IMG/VR virus record: IMGVR_UViG_3300042884_001120
Location: 1 to 64,000 of that record
Reading direction: 5' to 3' (one strand)
DNA: 64,000 bases
Source of the DNA: a virus
Of this stretch, positions 29,904 to 38,358 are shown piece after piece; position 1 is the stretch's first letter; every line of letters begins with the position of its first letter. A model generated the notes under the pieces. That model saw only the letters and a list, made by a program, of their open reading frames with translations, was not told the DNA's origin and did no database searches. Position numbers and translations under genes: made by a program.

Positions 29904-30796
29904 GATTTGTTTAACTTGTTATAGATGTCATCATATGCTCCAAGGTTATAGAGATATTTCTTCTTTTGTTCTTCCTTATTCTTCTTTTCTTGTTCTACGA
30001 ACTTTCTTTCTGAAGCTCTGTAAAAACTCTCAAGTCCAGTGTCAATGATATTATATGTACCATCTTCTAAGATTTCAAGCACCTGAGACAAACCACAATC
30101 AATATCAATACAGAGACCTTTGTTTGAAGTCTCTTCGACATCGATACCATTTCGCATAGGGGTATGTCCACTTACTTGCTTAATACCAGACTCATCATTC
30201 CAGTAAGAACCAGTATAGGATTCCCTTATAGCATCTCGCCAGATCAATCCTCCCACACGATGAATACCACCTCTACACCTTCCAGCAGCACCAAGCTCGT
30301 TGCTGAACTCTCTATCCTCAATAGCTTTTTGAATCTTCTTAAGCTTTATCTCAATAATCTCATCATCCATTCCATAAGGAGGACTTGAGAACCAAAAAGG
30401 ATGGAATCCAGCATGAGAGAACCAAAAGCCATTTTCTTTGTGGGCAAGCTTTATCTTGTCCCAATCATCATTAGTCATAATGCGATTGATAGCATCGTCC
30501 TTGGCTGGGGTGTATCCTGAGCAATTATAGATCTGATCTCCAAGACTGGAACCGGGCCTTAGGTTAAAATGGGCATAATTTATGTCATGATTGCCCATCA
30601 AGTGAACTCGATTAGGCTTGGATAATGACTCTTTAAGCCAGCTAGCTGTTTGACCAGCCTCTACAGCAGAGTCGCCAAAGTCGTCAAAGTAATCGCCTAC
30701 AAATACAATAGTATGTGTTGCATCATACTTTGATGCAATAGCCTCTGCCTCAACCCAGTGATTGTGCAAGTCTCCTATGGCAATAATTTTACTCAT
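29900..30796 (-). CDS. metallophosphoesterase / Ser-Thr phosphatase-like
   Basis: 298 residues. Motifs: IAIGDLHNHW (GDxH), IVFVGDYFDDFGD (GDxxDxG), HLMGNHDINY (GNHD), FSHAGFHP and VSGHTPMRNG (GHTP). The C-terminal ~40 residues are a Lys-rich extension. This set is closest to PPP-type phosphatases such as phage lambda PP. May dephosphorylate proteins. Third phosphoesterase in the window, not a close copy of the other two. Confidence 0.88.
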   Translation of the reverse strand: MSKIIAIGDLHNHWVEAEAIASKYDATHTIVFVGDYFDDFGDSAVEAGQTASWLKESLSKPNRVHLMGNHDINYAHFNLRPGSSLGDQIYNCSGYTPAKDDAINRIMTNDDWDKIKLAHKENGFWFSHAGFHPFWFSSPPYGMDDEIIEIKLKKIQKAIEDREFSNELGAAGRCRGGIHRVGGLIWRDAIRESYTGSYWNDESGIKQVSGHTPMRNGIDVEETSNKGLCIDIDCGLSQVLEILEDGTYNIIDTGLESFYRASERKFVEQEKKNKEEQKKKYLYNLGAYDDIYNKLNKS

Positions 30797-30834
30797 TATT
30801 CTAGTAATATAGAATATGTTTTAACAAAAGTCAA
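30797..30834 (-). promoter_or_regulatory. promoter-like sequence
   Basis: TTGACT (30829-30834), 17-base spacer, TATATT (30806-30811), nine bases to ATG at 30796. Confidence 0.55.
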
Positions 30835-30841
30835 TATAATT

Positions 30842-31261
30842 TTAACTATAATGCTTTTTTATCCATTCTAGTATTTCTCTCTCTCTAGATTTAGAATAAG
30901 AAAAGCTATAATGTCCAAATATTTTTCTCATTTTTCTTGCGTCCCATTCTTTTTTTGCCCACCATTCTATCCAGTTTTCTACTTTAAATGCTATTTGTGG
31001 CGACACTACTTGTTCATGAAATTTTTTCCAAATGCCATGATCCATACAGTATATATGTCCAAGTTCATGAAACATGGCGGAAGCCATTCTATTATTTGAG
31101 AAACTTTTATTAATATAAATAACTCGTTTTTGGGGGCATGGCGAACATAGCCCATCAACAATGGATCCGGTATCGTTTTTTAATTTTTGTTGAAAACGTA
31201 TTTTTACTGAATAGTCTGCACATATATTTCTAAGTATTTTTTGTGCAGTTATCTTTTTCAT
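30842..31261 (-). CDS. HELGH zinc metallopeptidase-like (ImmA/IrrE-type)
   Basis: 139 residues. SAMFHELGHIYCMDHG gives the HExxH motif, and ENWIEWWAKKEWDARKMRK about 35 residues later could provide the third ligand helix. RVIYINKSF before the motif matches the usual strand. ImmA-type peptidases cleave repressors in mobile elements; in a lytic phage the target could be a host regulator. No DNA-binding domain is attached. Confidence 0.7.
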   Translation of the reverse strand: MKKITAQKILRNICADYSVKIRFQQKLKNDTGSIVDGLCSPCPQKRVIYINKSFSNNRMASAMFHELGHIYCMDHGIWKKFHEQVVSPQIAFKVENWIEWWAKKEWDARKMRKIFGHYSFSYSKSREREILEWIKKHYS

Positions 31262-31281
31262 TACTATTTATTCAAAATGTT

Positions 31282-32490
31282 TTATATTAAAATATCTTTT
31301 CTATTGTACCAATTATTGTCTTTGTCAACTGGCCAGTATACATATTTATGTGGATTAGCGTGGGATTTAAATTGCGCATTTAATAATGGTTTGTATTCAT
31401 ATAGGTCTTGCCTGTAGAGGAGGTTGCCATTAATGTCCTCGACACCTACGTAAATAAATTTAAAGTTATCTGTTTCTGGTATATAAAGATTAAGATTATA
31501 AGTTTTCTCTTCTAATTTAAACCAGTCAGAAGTGTCGTTAATAGGAGGGTTGATTCCTTTTATAGTATTCGGATGCAATTTTCTATTTTTAAAGCTTATA
31601 CCCGCATAAAGTTCATAATCGGCGTGACTTCTTGTGGTTCCTAAATCATATTCACCTAAGTCTACTTGGTTATCTTCTTCTCTTAGCATGTGTCGGAGTC
31701 TTTTTTTACTTTCCAGATCCATCTCCCACCACTGTTTTTCTACTTTGCCTGTTTTTTTATTTTCTTCGTTAAAGTCTGTCCAGTGTTTCGTTCTTCCCTC
31801 TCTTGTGTATTCGTGCCAAACAATAGTTTTATGTGGGTGAAATAAATCATAACCCAACGTAAAGGAACGTATACTAAGACTAATCTCATCTCCAGCAAAA
31901 TATAAATTGGGGTCATATTTGTATTCCTTGCAGTGAATACCAAGGGTAAAGTAAAAGTGCCCACTAACAAATCGTGCCGGAATAGGAGACTTAAGCTGAT
32001 TCCAATCTGAAATTATTTGAGGAAAAAATAAAATAGTGCCAGAATCTGTAAATTTGTTGGCAACCATTTTATATGGTTCAATATTTAATAACTCATTTGT
32101 GCTTGGTTTGTACATTCCAGCATAAGAAGTAATAATCGGCTTGGTAGATTTGGTAGACTTCATCATGCCTACTAACTCTTCGTCCCAATTTTGTGCAAAT
32201 CTGTGATGACTATCTAGTTGCATTGTATATTTTTCGCCATTCCATAGTTTTTGGATAAGGCTTCTTGCCCAACATAATCCCTTACTTTCATACCAAGGCA
32301 CATCTATAATTTGAAATCTATCATCATCTTTAAATTCATCCAAAGATTCATGCTCATCCCTCTGCCAACAAATACCAAAAGTAAGATTTTCTGGATATTT
32401 TGCCTTGTCGAGACAGTCTTTTATGGTTGGTAGTAGCTCCGGATCTCTATATGAAGCTATCTGCACAAAAATTTTGTTAATTTCGTCCAT
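31282..32490 (-). CDS. GlcNAc-transferase-like glycosyltransferase
   Basis: 402 residues from ATG at 32488-32490. IFVQIASYRDPELLPTIKDC opens the family pattern of (Skp1-type) GlcNAc transferases, followed by FGICWQRDEH, the DxH-type site YTMQLDSHHRFAQNWDEELV, RFVSGHFYFT, FAGDEISLSIRSFTLGYDLF and HPHKTIVWHEYTR. The C-terminal ~90 residues add a beta domain. Predicted to add GlcNAc to a virion or host acceptor. Upstream TTG start rejected because the ATG fits the family start. Confidence 0.82.
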   Translation of the reverse strand: MDEINKIFVQIASYRDPELLPTIKDCLDKAKYPENLTFGICWQRDEHESLDEFKDDDRFQIIDVPWYESKGLCWARSLIQKLWNGEKYTMQLDSHHRFAQNWDEELVGMMKSTKSTKPIITSYAGMYKPSTNELLNIEPYKMVANKFTDSGTILFFPQIISDWNQLKSPIPARFVSGHFYFTLGIHCKEYKYDPNLYFAGDEISLSIRSFTLGYDLFHPHKTIVWHEYTREGRTKHWTDFNEENKKTGKVEKQWWEMDLESKKRLRHMLREEDNQVDLGEYDLGTTRSHADYELYAGISFKNRKLHPNTIKGINPPINDTSDWFKLEEKTYNLNLYIPETDNFKFIYVGVEDINGNLLYRQDLYEYKPLLNAQFKSHANPHKYVYWPVDKDNNWYNRKDILI

Positions 32491-32529
32491 ATTAATTATA
32501 GATAAACTGCTGTCAAATTCCAAAATAGC

Positions 32530-32538
32530 GTGTAATAT
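32530..32538 (+). promoter_or_regulatory. late-type promoter motif GTGTAATAT
   Basis: GTGTAATAT on the plus strand, five bases before the ATG at 32544. Confidence 0.55.
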
Positions 32539-32543
32539 TGTTT

Positions 32544-32888
32544 ATGTCAGCATATTCATTCATTGGAACAGCGAGTTTAGCTACAGGACAGGCCACTCCC
32601 TTTACTGGGGAATGGGCAAACGTTGCGGTGGCTAGAAATATCATGCTTGCAGTTTACGGCAATAAATCCGGTACTGTAAAAGTTGGGGTACAGTGTAAAA
32701 CAGCATTATCTGGATCAGCTGTTTTTCAGACTGGCGGCATCTATGAGGGCATTGACATATATGAATTTAGTCAGGTTGGGTCGGGCTATGCATCGCCTGC
32801 TTTTATGGATTCGCCTGTTAGTCATATTAGATTATACTGTAATGAAACAGGTAATAATATTTGGGGTTACGCAAGTCTACAGAATTAA
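32544..32888 (+). CDS. putative virion protein
   Basis: 114 residues from ATG at 32544. Small-residue-rich (IGTASLATGQATPFTGEW, YGNKSGTVKVGVQC), a compact beta protein similar to head or fibre decoration proteins. Plus strand, late-type motif, isolated between two minus-strand genes. Virion role inferred. Confidence 0.5.
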   Translation: MSAYSFIGTASLATGQATPFTGEWANVAVARNIMLAVYGNKSGTVKVGVQCKTALSGSAVFQTGGIYEGIDIYEFSQVGSGYASPAFMDSPVSHIRLYCNETGNNIWGYASLQN

Positions 32889-32889
32889 A

Positions 32890-33339
32890 CTACTTATTTT
32901 TTAAGTGTTTTGAATTAAAGTGGTCTGTTATAATTTTTTGCCACTCATTCATTATAAATACCGCTTTAGTACCAGATAAATCGTTACTATTATTTATAAT
33001 TTCTTCGTTTAAGAATCTTTGATGTTCTTTAGTGTCTAGCATAAAATTTGTTAAATATGCGAAAACTTCTTCTTTTGTGTTAAAGATATAAGTATCATTA
33101 TATTTCATGCTTATATATTGATTATTGGTATACTTTTTCTTTGAAATGTCAAATATTTTAAGAAAAACCGCGTATTGATTTGTATTTTTTATATATAAAC
33201 CAAATATATTATAAAATGCATTTTTTATAATCTTCTTATTTCTGGTGAGAACTAGGGTTGATTTTGGCGCAGCACAAAATAAAATATTAACAACTAAGTT
33301 GTCTAATAGTTCTAGCTGTTCATTGTATTCGCTGCTCAT
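32890..33339 (-). CDS. hypothetical protein
   Basis: 149 residues, Lys/Asn/Ile-rich, no recognised motif (KIIKNAFYNIFGLYIKNTNQ, EHQRFLNEEIINNSNDL). Ends one base from the convergent plus-strand gene. Its start faces the late motif of the next plus-strand operon. Confidence 0.5.
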   Translation of the reverse strand: MSSEYNEQLELLDNLVVNILFCAAPKSTLVLTRNKKIIKNAFYNIFGLYIKNTNQYAVFLKIFDISKKKYTNNQYISMKYNDTYIFNTKEEVFAYLTNFMLDTKEHQRFLNEEIINNSNDLSGTKAVFIMNEWQKIITDHFNSKHLKNK

Positions 33340-33385
33340 GTCGCTATTAAATCATAGCTAATAAGTGATACGATTTATAAAAATA

Positions 33386-33394
33386 GTGTAAATA
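33386..33394 (+). promoter_or_regulatory. late-type promoter motif GTGTAAATA
   Basis: GTGTAAATA, seven bases before the ATG at 33402; it heads a three-gene plus-strand virion operon. Confidence 0.55.
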
Positions 33395-33401
33395 ATCTGT
33401 A

Positions 33402-34028
33402 ATGAATGTTGTTGAAAATAAAAAGTTGGGACAAGCTCAGGTTTCTAGCTCTTTAAAAAATTTATCTAATATTTCCCCGATTTCCTACTCGGGAAGTAGT
33501 GATTATTCGCTTGGTGGAACACTTTCGATTTCTCGTTCTGACGACTTAACGCGCCCACCTCAAGTGGCAGTTACATATAAATCATTTAATGATATTTTTA
33601 ATACTTCAAAGGTAGCGTTATATGACAGCGTAAGTACCTATAGTGGTACATTACCAAGTGGTAATATAATTGCTGTTAGTGGGAATAATATTTATAAAGA
33701 TTTAATTTTTTCTAAACAAGATTTAAAGAAGCTTGGGAGTAATTACTTACCCTATTCTATTGAATTTAATGGTTCTCCTTATACTGGGGCTAAATCAAGT
33801 GATACTCCATCTGGCTATTTTTCTGAGTTCGTTACTATTAGTGGCGCTGGCCTAAATAGTTTAATAGGGGTAATTGATTGCTCCGGAAATAATATTAACT
33901 TATATACATATGCATCTAGTTTAAAAACTGTAAATATACCCGTAACTCCAGCAAGTGGGCATAGAATTTGTGTTTATGGTAACTGTTTTAGTTTAAATAC
34001 TGGCAATAAAACACTAACACTAATATAA
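33402..34028 (+). CDS. putative virion structural protein
   Basis: 208 residues. Ser/Gly/Tyr/Asn-rich, beta-type (SYSGSSDYSLGGTLSISRSD, SVSTYSGTLPSGNIIAVSGN). No named family. First of three adjacent plus-strand genes with two- and eleven-base gaps, behaving as a late structural operon. Confidence 0.55.
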   Translation: MNVVENKKLGQAQVSSSLKNLSNISPISYSGSSDYSLGGTLSISRSDDLTRPPQVAVTYKSFNDIFNTSKVALYDSVSTYSGTLPSGNIIAVSGNNIYKDLIFSKQDLKKLGSNYLPYSIEFNGSPYTGAKSSDTPSGYFSEFVTISGAGLNSLIGVIDCSGNNINLYTYASSLKTVNIPVTPASGHRICVYGNCFSLNTGNKTLTLI

Positions 34029-34030
34029 TT

Positions 34031-35161
34031 ATGTCGCTAAATACAGAAGAAATTTACAAAAAATTAGGAAATTCATTAGAAATTTCGGTACTGAAAGGCA
34101 CTAACTTATTCGCAACTGGCGCTAATAAAGCTAGTGTTTCTAAAACCTCAGTTAGACCAATTATATCTGATGATTCGTCTGTATTTACGGCGGGTATTCT
34201 AGTAGAAAAGGGTACAAATAAATTCGATTGTACTGTTTTATCTCAAGATTCTAATATATTTTATACATCAGAAATTAGTATTGAAGATACTCAATATGGA
34301 GAATATCAGAAATTTTTGATCCCATTGGGTTTAAAATTGGGAGATACGGATAATGAAAATCTTACTTTTAACCCAGTGAGACTAGTGACTGGGCATTCTA
34401 TAGAATATGGCGCATTAGATTTTAGCGCACGTATTTATCCTAATAATTATTATGGTAAATGTGATAGTGTAATTGATGGTTTATTGTGTGTTTCAACTGG
34501 TAGTGAGGCAGATAAAAAAATAGTATTCGTATCTGACCATGATTTGATTACTGGCAGGGCTTTTAGTGGTTTATATACTACTGGTTCATATGCTACTGGT
34601 AGTTTTTATTCTGGCGTAACTAGCGTAAATAAAACCGGATGTATAGCAAGTGGTTTGGTTGCCAACCCGTATTTATCGGGAGGATTTTTAAGTGGTTTTA
34701 ATGATTATTTAAAACAGTCTGGAAATTTGACAGGAACTAACTTTTTTAATCTTTACGGCAATACTCTTGGAAATGTAAATTCCGGAGTTACTTGGGATGG
34801 CACAATACCATCGGGAGTTCCTTACTCTATTTTTATATTAAGTACTGGGGGTTTTTCCAGTAAAATGCTAGATCTTTCTATATATAATACTGGTATTCAA
34901 AATTTATTTTCTAGCGGAAGTTCTTTTGAGGGGCTGTCCGTATCTTTAAGTGGGGAACTTGATTTAGTATTAAATAATTTATTTTTAAATTCTTATAGTG
35001 GCATTGGCAATGGTATTGCTAGAACCGATAGATTTGCACAGTCTACTGCCTATTTGAATGCTATTAAAGATATAGAGGAACAGAAATATTCTGTACAAAA
35101 TACTTACAGGCAGCTAATTAATACCACCCCATCATCATTAACTACTGGTGAGGATAGCTAG
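34031..35161 (+). CDS. putative virion structural protein
   Basis: 376 residues. N-terminus SLNTEEIYKKLGNSLEISVL, then beta-rich, then repeats such as SGLYTTGSYATGSFYSG and a helical C-terminus (NAIKDIEEQKYSVQNTYRQL). Resembles tail or baseplate structural proteins. Middle gene of the operon at 33402-35661. Confidence 0.55.
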   Translation: MSLNTEEIYKKLGNSLEISVLKGTNLFATGANKASVSKTSVRPIISDDSSVFTAGILVEKGTNKFDCTVLSQDSNIFYTSEISIEDTQYGEYQKFLIPLGLKLGDTDNENLTFNPVRLVTGHSIEYGALDFSARIYPNNYYGKCDSVIDGLLCVSTGSEADKKIVFVSDHDLITGRAFSGLYTTGSYATGSFYSGVTSVNKTGCIASGLVANPYLSGGFLSGFNDYLKQSGNLTGTNFFNLYGNTLGNVNSGVTWDGTIPSGVPYSIFILSTGGFSSKMLDLSIYNTGIQNLFSSGSSFEGLSVSLSGELDLVLNNLFLNSYSGIGNGIARTDRFAQSTAYLNAIKDIEEQKYSVQNTYRQLINTTPSSLTTGEDS

Positions 35162-35172
35162 GCAAATTTGTT

Positions 35173-35661
35173 ATGCCACAAGCCGCTGTTAACATAAGGG
35201 CAAGAAGAAATTTTTACGCAGAATTTATTGGAGCGCGTAATCTTGCGTCTAATGCTCAATCAGTATTCTCATTAAGGACAGAAAATTTTACTGGTGGGGC
35301 AGACTATACCAACCCTTTGGCTGTCAGATTCGGACAATATTCTATAACACCATCATCAATAGAAAGAGGGGCCGTTGATTATTATAATAGTTTATTAACA
35401 ATGACTTCGCCAACAGAGGAGCAAATGTCAATTATTGGTGGTTTATATGAATTTTATAAAAACAATACCGAAATAGTGGTTAAAGCTTTTTATCGGAGAT
35501 ACCCTGAGAGAGTGCCATCAATTAATACTGAGGGGCAAGCAAGAGTATTTGCACTTAATTTACCTATAGTTCTTCAGATTCCTGTCGAATATACAACCTG
35601 CCCTAGTTTGCGTATATTAAAAGTTGCCCCACCCATTACTGTTTCAATTGAGCAATTTTAA
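35173..35661 (+). CDS. putative virion structural protein
   Basis: 162 residues. No membrane or signal segment; INIRARRN-like basic start, then ARVFALNLPIVLQIPVEYTT. Last gene of the operon. About 40 AT-rich bases separate it from the convergent ThyX gene, with no clear terminator hairpin. Confidence 0.5.
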   Translation: MPQAAVNIRARRNFYAEFIGARNLASNAQSVFSLRTENFTGGADYTNPLAVRFGQYSITPSSIERGAVDYYNSLLTMTSPTEEQMSIIGGLYEFYKNNTEIVVKAFYRRYPERVPSINTEGQARVFALNLPIVLQIPVEYTTCPSLRILKVAPPITVSIEQF

Positions 35662-35699
35662 AATTGCAAACCTATATTAGTTAATTTAAAAAAACTATT

Positions 35700-36320
35700 T
35701 TATAAAGAGAAAGCTTCTAGCGTATATTTGAAAGGATTGCCTTCGATATTTTTAACTGCCACTAGCATTTTCGAGGCGATGTCTCGTATTTCTACTTGAG
35801 CATGTTCGGAATTTCTTAGTCTTTGAAAATTAACAAAACTACGAAAATTAAACATTACGTCTGCCTGTATTTGTGAATTGTATGTCTTAAAAAAGCGCGC
35901 CGACTCCTTTGCTCTTTTTCTATCTAGCCCAGCTGCTTCTAATCCAGCCAAGCATTCGTGGTACAGGTCATTGCCAGCTTCTGTATAGGCCTGTAGCTTG
36001 CTTTTCCATTCATCTGGCCAGTCATTGGGTATGTAGAATTTATCCTCTTTTAATTCTTTATATCTTGCGCTCTCGGCATTGAGAGAACTAATCCTATGTT
36101 TTAATAGGTGAATGTGGCTGGCTATTTCAGTATTAACTAAGAAATGCAAGTTAGACTTCTCAAATGGCGTTTCGTGTCCATTTTCTGCAAGCATCTTTAA
36201 AAGATTAGGAATTCTATTCTTTTTCTCTTCTGTTAGTTCTCTACTGGTAGAAGTCCATGCACTACAGGCATTTACTGTATCACCTCCATACCAGCCTATT
36301 AGTTCTACGGTATTATTCAT
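35700..36320 (-). CDS. thyX: flavin-dependent thymidylate synthase
   Basis: 206 residues from ATG at 36318-36320 (MNNTVELIGWYGGDTV). Makes dTMP from dUMP with methylene-THF, FAD and NADPH. The ThyX signature appears as KHRISSLNAESARY (consensus RHRxxSxNxxSxRY), and FKTYNSQIQADVMFNFRSFV provides the usual C-terminal FAD/dUMP part. Overlaps the MazG-like gene by eight bases. A longer upstream start lies within that gene and is rejected. Supplies thymidine for replication with the dCMP deaminase, dNMP kinase and RNR. Confidence 0.93.
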   Translation of the reverse strand: MNNTVELIGWYGGDTVNACSAWTSTSRELTEEKKNRIPNLLKMLAENGHETPFEKSNLHFLVNTEIASHIHLLKHRISSLNAESARYKELKEDKFYIPNDWPDEWKSKLQAYTEAGNDLYHECLAGLEAAGLDRKRAKESARFFKTYNSQIQADVMFNFRSFVNFQRLRNSEHAQVEIRDIASKMLVAVKNIEGNPFKYTLEAFSL

Positions 36321-36855
36321 TAATTGCAAGCTGTTGATCAATATATTTACCAACGTTTGCTGGTGTATAGGATGGGCTTTTTTGAACTTTCCCATCCTTT
36401 GCTTTAACAAGAAATGACCTTCCCGAAAACTCAACGGGCTTTACTGTATAAAGATCTGGATTTAATTGCATTACCTCTTCTTCCGTAAACAGTTTTGTCA
36501 TGTTTGAATTATGAACCTCTTCCTCAACTGGCGCAATATCTATTCCATAGGCATTCGCCACGCCGTAATTAACGTAGGAAATATCTGCAACCGCATCCGC
36601 TATCCCAACTAGGGATACTGGCGTGTTTTGAATTTCTTTGAATTTAATTTTATTTGTCTTAATTGAGCTGGTATCTAGGGGGGTATTAAATGTATCGAGT
36701 ATTCGAATACTACTTGCTTCGGCAAGTTCCAAAACCTCCTCTAAAAGTAACTTTATTCTTAAAATTCTAATATCTGTAGAAGGTATTGTTGGTATGCTGG
36801 GGCATTCTTGACCAAATACGTTCATGAACTCTTTTACTTTTTCTTGGTAATGCAT
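36313..36855 (-). CDS. MazG-like nucleotide pyrophosphohydrolase
   Basis: 180 residues. The EExxE motif is RIKLLLEEVLELAEASS and the second acidic motif is VGIADAVADISYVNYGVANA (D-x-x-x-D), typical of all-alpha NTP pyrophosphatases and phosphoribosyl-ATP pyrophosphatase-like phage proteins. The C-terminal ~60 residues (PVEFSGRSFLVKAKDGKVQK) are an extra domain. Likely hydrolyses (d)NTPs or (p)ppGpp-type nucleotides. Overlaps thyX and is driven by TTGATT-N17-TATATA. Confidence 0.8.
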   Translation of the reverse strand: MHYQEKVKEFMNVFGQECPSIPTIPSTDIRILRIKLLLEEVLELAEASSIRILDTFNTPLDTSSIKTNKIKFKEIQNTPVSLVGIADAVADISYVNYGVANAYGIDIAPVEEEVHNSNMTKLFTEEEVMQLNPDLYTVKPVEFSGRSFLVKAKDGKVQKSPSYTPANVGKYIDQQLAINE

Positions 36856-36889
36856 ATCTATATATAAATAAATTTTAATAAATAATCAA
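36856..36889 (-). promoter_or_regulatory. promoter for mazG-like/thyX pair
   Basis: TTGATT (36884-36889), 17-base spacer, TATATA (36861-36866), five bases to ATG at 36855. Confidence 0.6.
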
Positions 36890-36906
36890 TATAATTTTTA
36901 TTAATT

Positions 36907-36915
36907 GTGTAATAT
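36907..36915 (+). promoter_or_regulatory. late-type promoter motif GTGTAATAT
   Basis: GTGTAATAT on the plus strand, four bases before ATG at 36920; divergent from the early promoter at 36856. Confidence 0.5.
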
Positions 36916-36919
36916 ATAT

Positions 36920-37714
36920 ATGAACTGGATACCATCCCCACCTCCTAATCAAGGGCAAATCCTTCCAGATGGAACTTTTGACCCTATAGAGAATGGCGGA
37001 TATAGTAGATCTAATAGTTTTCAAGAACGTAAATTGAATTTACAAATCCCATTAAGATGGGATTTTGATATTACGTTAGCTCCTGATGTTGTGGGGGTTG
37101 CAGTTACTCAAGCGCCGTTGGTTATTCAACGACAGCAGAGATCAGGTCCTAGTATATCCATAACTGCAGAAGAAAAATTTAAGGTAGTATTAACTCCGGC
37201 CACACAAGTTATTGCGGGGTGGCCACCGGACTCACCCCCATTTAATTCTTTTGCTAGTCTTGGTCCCGTAGCTTCGAGTGATAAATGTCCTTGGGCGAAT
37301 GAAAATGAATTATTAATAAATAATTTTGATTGGGTTAAAAATGTTCGTGATTTTGGGCAGTACTGGCATTCTTTTGAGGCGAAACGTCGTGTACAAAAAT
37401 GGTTAGACGATTGGTTTATAGTAAAATGGGTTAGATTTGCGCGCGATAGTACAGAACTTGTATTATATGGTGATCTTATAGCTTTGGACAAGTATGGTAA
37501 TGTGCTTGGTAGTTGGAGTAATTATGCTAACCAAGAGGCAGCTGTTGCAGCTACTTTGTCTGTTAATTTTAAATTAATTTTATTGTGCCATGAATTATGT
37601 AACTACACATACCTTCAAGAAGGTTCTATAGGTTATTTTTATCGCCAAAGACCAGATAGTGAGGAGGCAATAAATTGGAGCATAGATGAAAACGGGTACT
37701 GGGAAGAACAGTAA
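36920..37714 (+). CDS. putative virion structural protein
   Basis: 264 residues from ATG at 36920. Pro-rich start (MNWIPSPPPNQGQILPDGTF), then beta-rich with PLRWDFDITLAPDVVGVAV. The C-terminal half is Trp/Tyr-rich (FGQYWHSFEAKRRVQKWLDD). It looks like a baseplate or tail-associated protein; family not recognised. Confidence 0.5.
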   Translation: MNWIPSPPPNQGQILPDGTFDPIENGGYSRSNSFQERKLNLQIPLRWDFDITLAPDVVGVAVTQAPLVIQRQQRSGPSISITAEEKFKVVLTPATQVIAGWPPDSPPFNSFASLGPVASSDKCPWANENELLINNFDWVKNVRDFGQYWHSFEAKRRVQKWLDDWFIVKWVRFARDSTELVLYGDLIALDKYGNVLGSWSNYANQEAAVAATLSVNFKLILLCHELCNYTYLQEGSIGYFYRQRPDSEEAINWSIDENGYWEEQ

Positions 37715-37811
37715 TACGGTTATATATACAATATATAAGATATATTCAATAATTTTTACATGAAATATACAATTTAATGTAAAATAAATTTATTTGAATG
37801 TAAATAAGTAT

Positions 37812-38138
37812 ATGTCAATTAGCAAAGAGCAAGTTAACGATTTTATAAAAAAACCAAAGTTAGATAACATCTTATCTGTAGATAATATCTGGAAAGTTTC
37901 CGTTCTTGCTTTTATGGCGGCAAATTTGTATTTACAGCAAAATTATACAAGTAGAATACAGTTTGAGCGCATGGATGATAGGGTTAAAAAAATTGAGTTA
38001 ATTTTGGCACAATTAGAAATTAAAAATCAAATAGATGCCACTCAAACATCTCAGTTACAATCAATTGATTCTAGAATCAGAGATCTTGAAAAAACATCTG
38101 CAGTTTTATTGAGATTAATAGAACAGTCAAAAAATTAA
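37812..38138 (+). CDS. membrane-anchored coiled-coil protein
   Basis: 108 residues from ATG at 37812; a TTG six codons earlier is possible. One membrane segment (VSVLAFMAANLYLQ) at ~residue 38, then a coiled coil to the end (RMDDRVKKIELILAQLEIKN, SIDSRIRDLEKTSAVLLRLI). The layout resembles spanin-like or holin-accessory proteins but no lysis motif is visible. The ~95 bases upstream are AT-rich and contain no gene. Confidence 0.5.
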   Translation: MSISKEQVNDFIKKPKLDNILSVDNIWKVSVLAFMAANLYLQQNYTSRIQFERMDDRVKKIELILAQLEIKNQIDATQTSQLQSIDSRIRDLEKTSAVLLRLIEQSKN

Positions 38139-38145
38139 AAACAAA

Positions 38146-38358
38146 ATGAAACAAAGGAGCACGGCAGTTAATAAAAGAAGGAAGTTAAGGGCAATTTGTA
38201 CAGTTTTTGACTTACTGCTCATTCTAAGTATAATTGCCCTATTGCTCACTGTTTTATGTATGATGTTTGGGGCCACAATAGGTGCCGCTATGATAGGCTC
38301 ATATGGCTTGGCTGGGTTAGCCGCATGGTCATTTCTTAGGAGTATGCTTAATTTTTAA
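38146..38358 (+). CDS. small two-helix membrane protein, holin-like
   Basis: 70 residues. Basic N-terminus (KQRSTAVNKRRKLRAI), two membrane helices (FDLLLILSIIALLLTVLCMM and GATIGAAMIGSYGLAGLAAW). Size and topology match class II holins, but no lysin is adjacent, so this is a guess. Ends overlapping the convergent AAA gene by four bases. Confidence 0.45.
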   Translation: MKQRSTAVNKRRKLRAICTVFDLLLILSIIALLLTVLCMMFGATIGAAMIGSYGLAGLAAWSFLRSMLNF

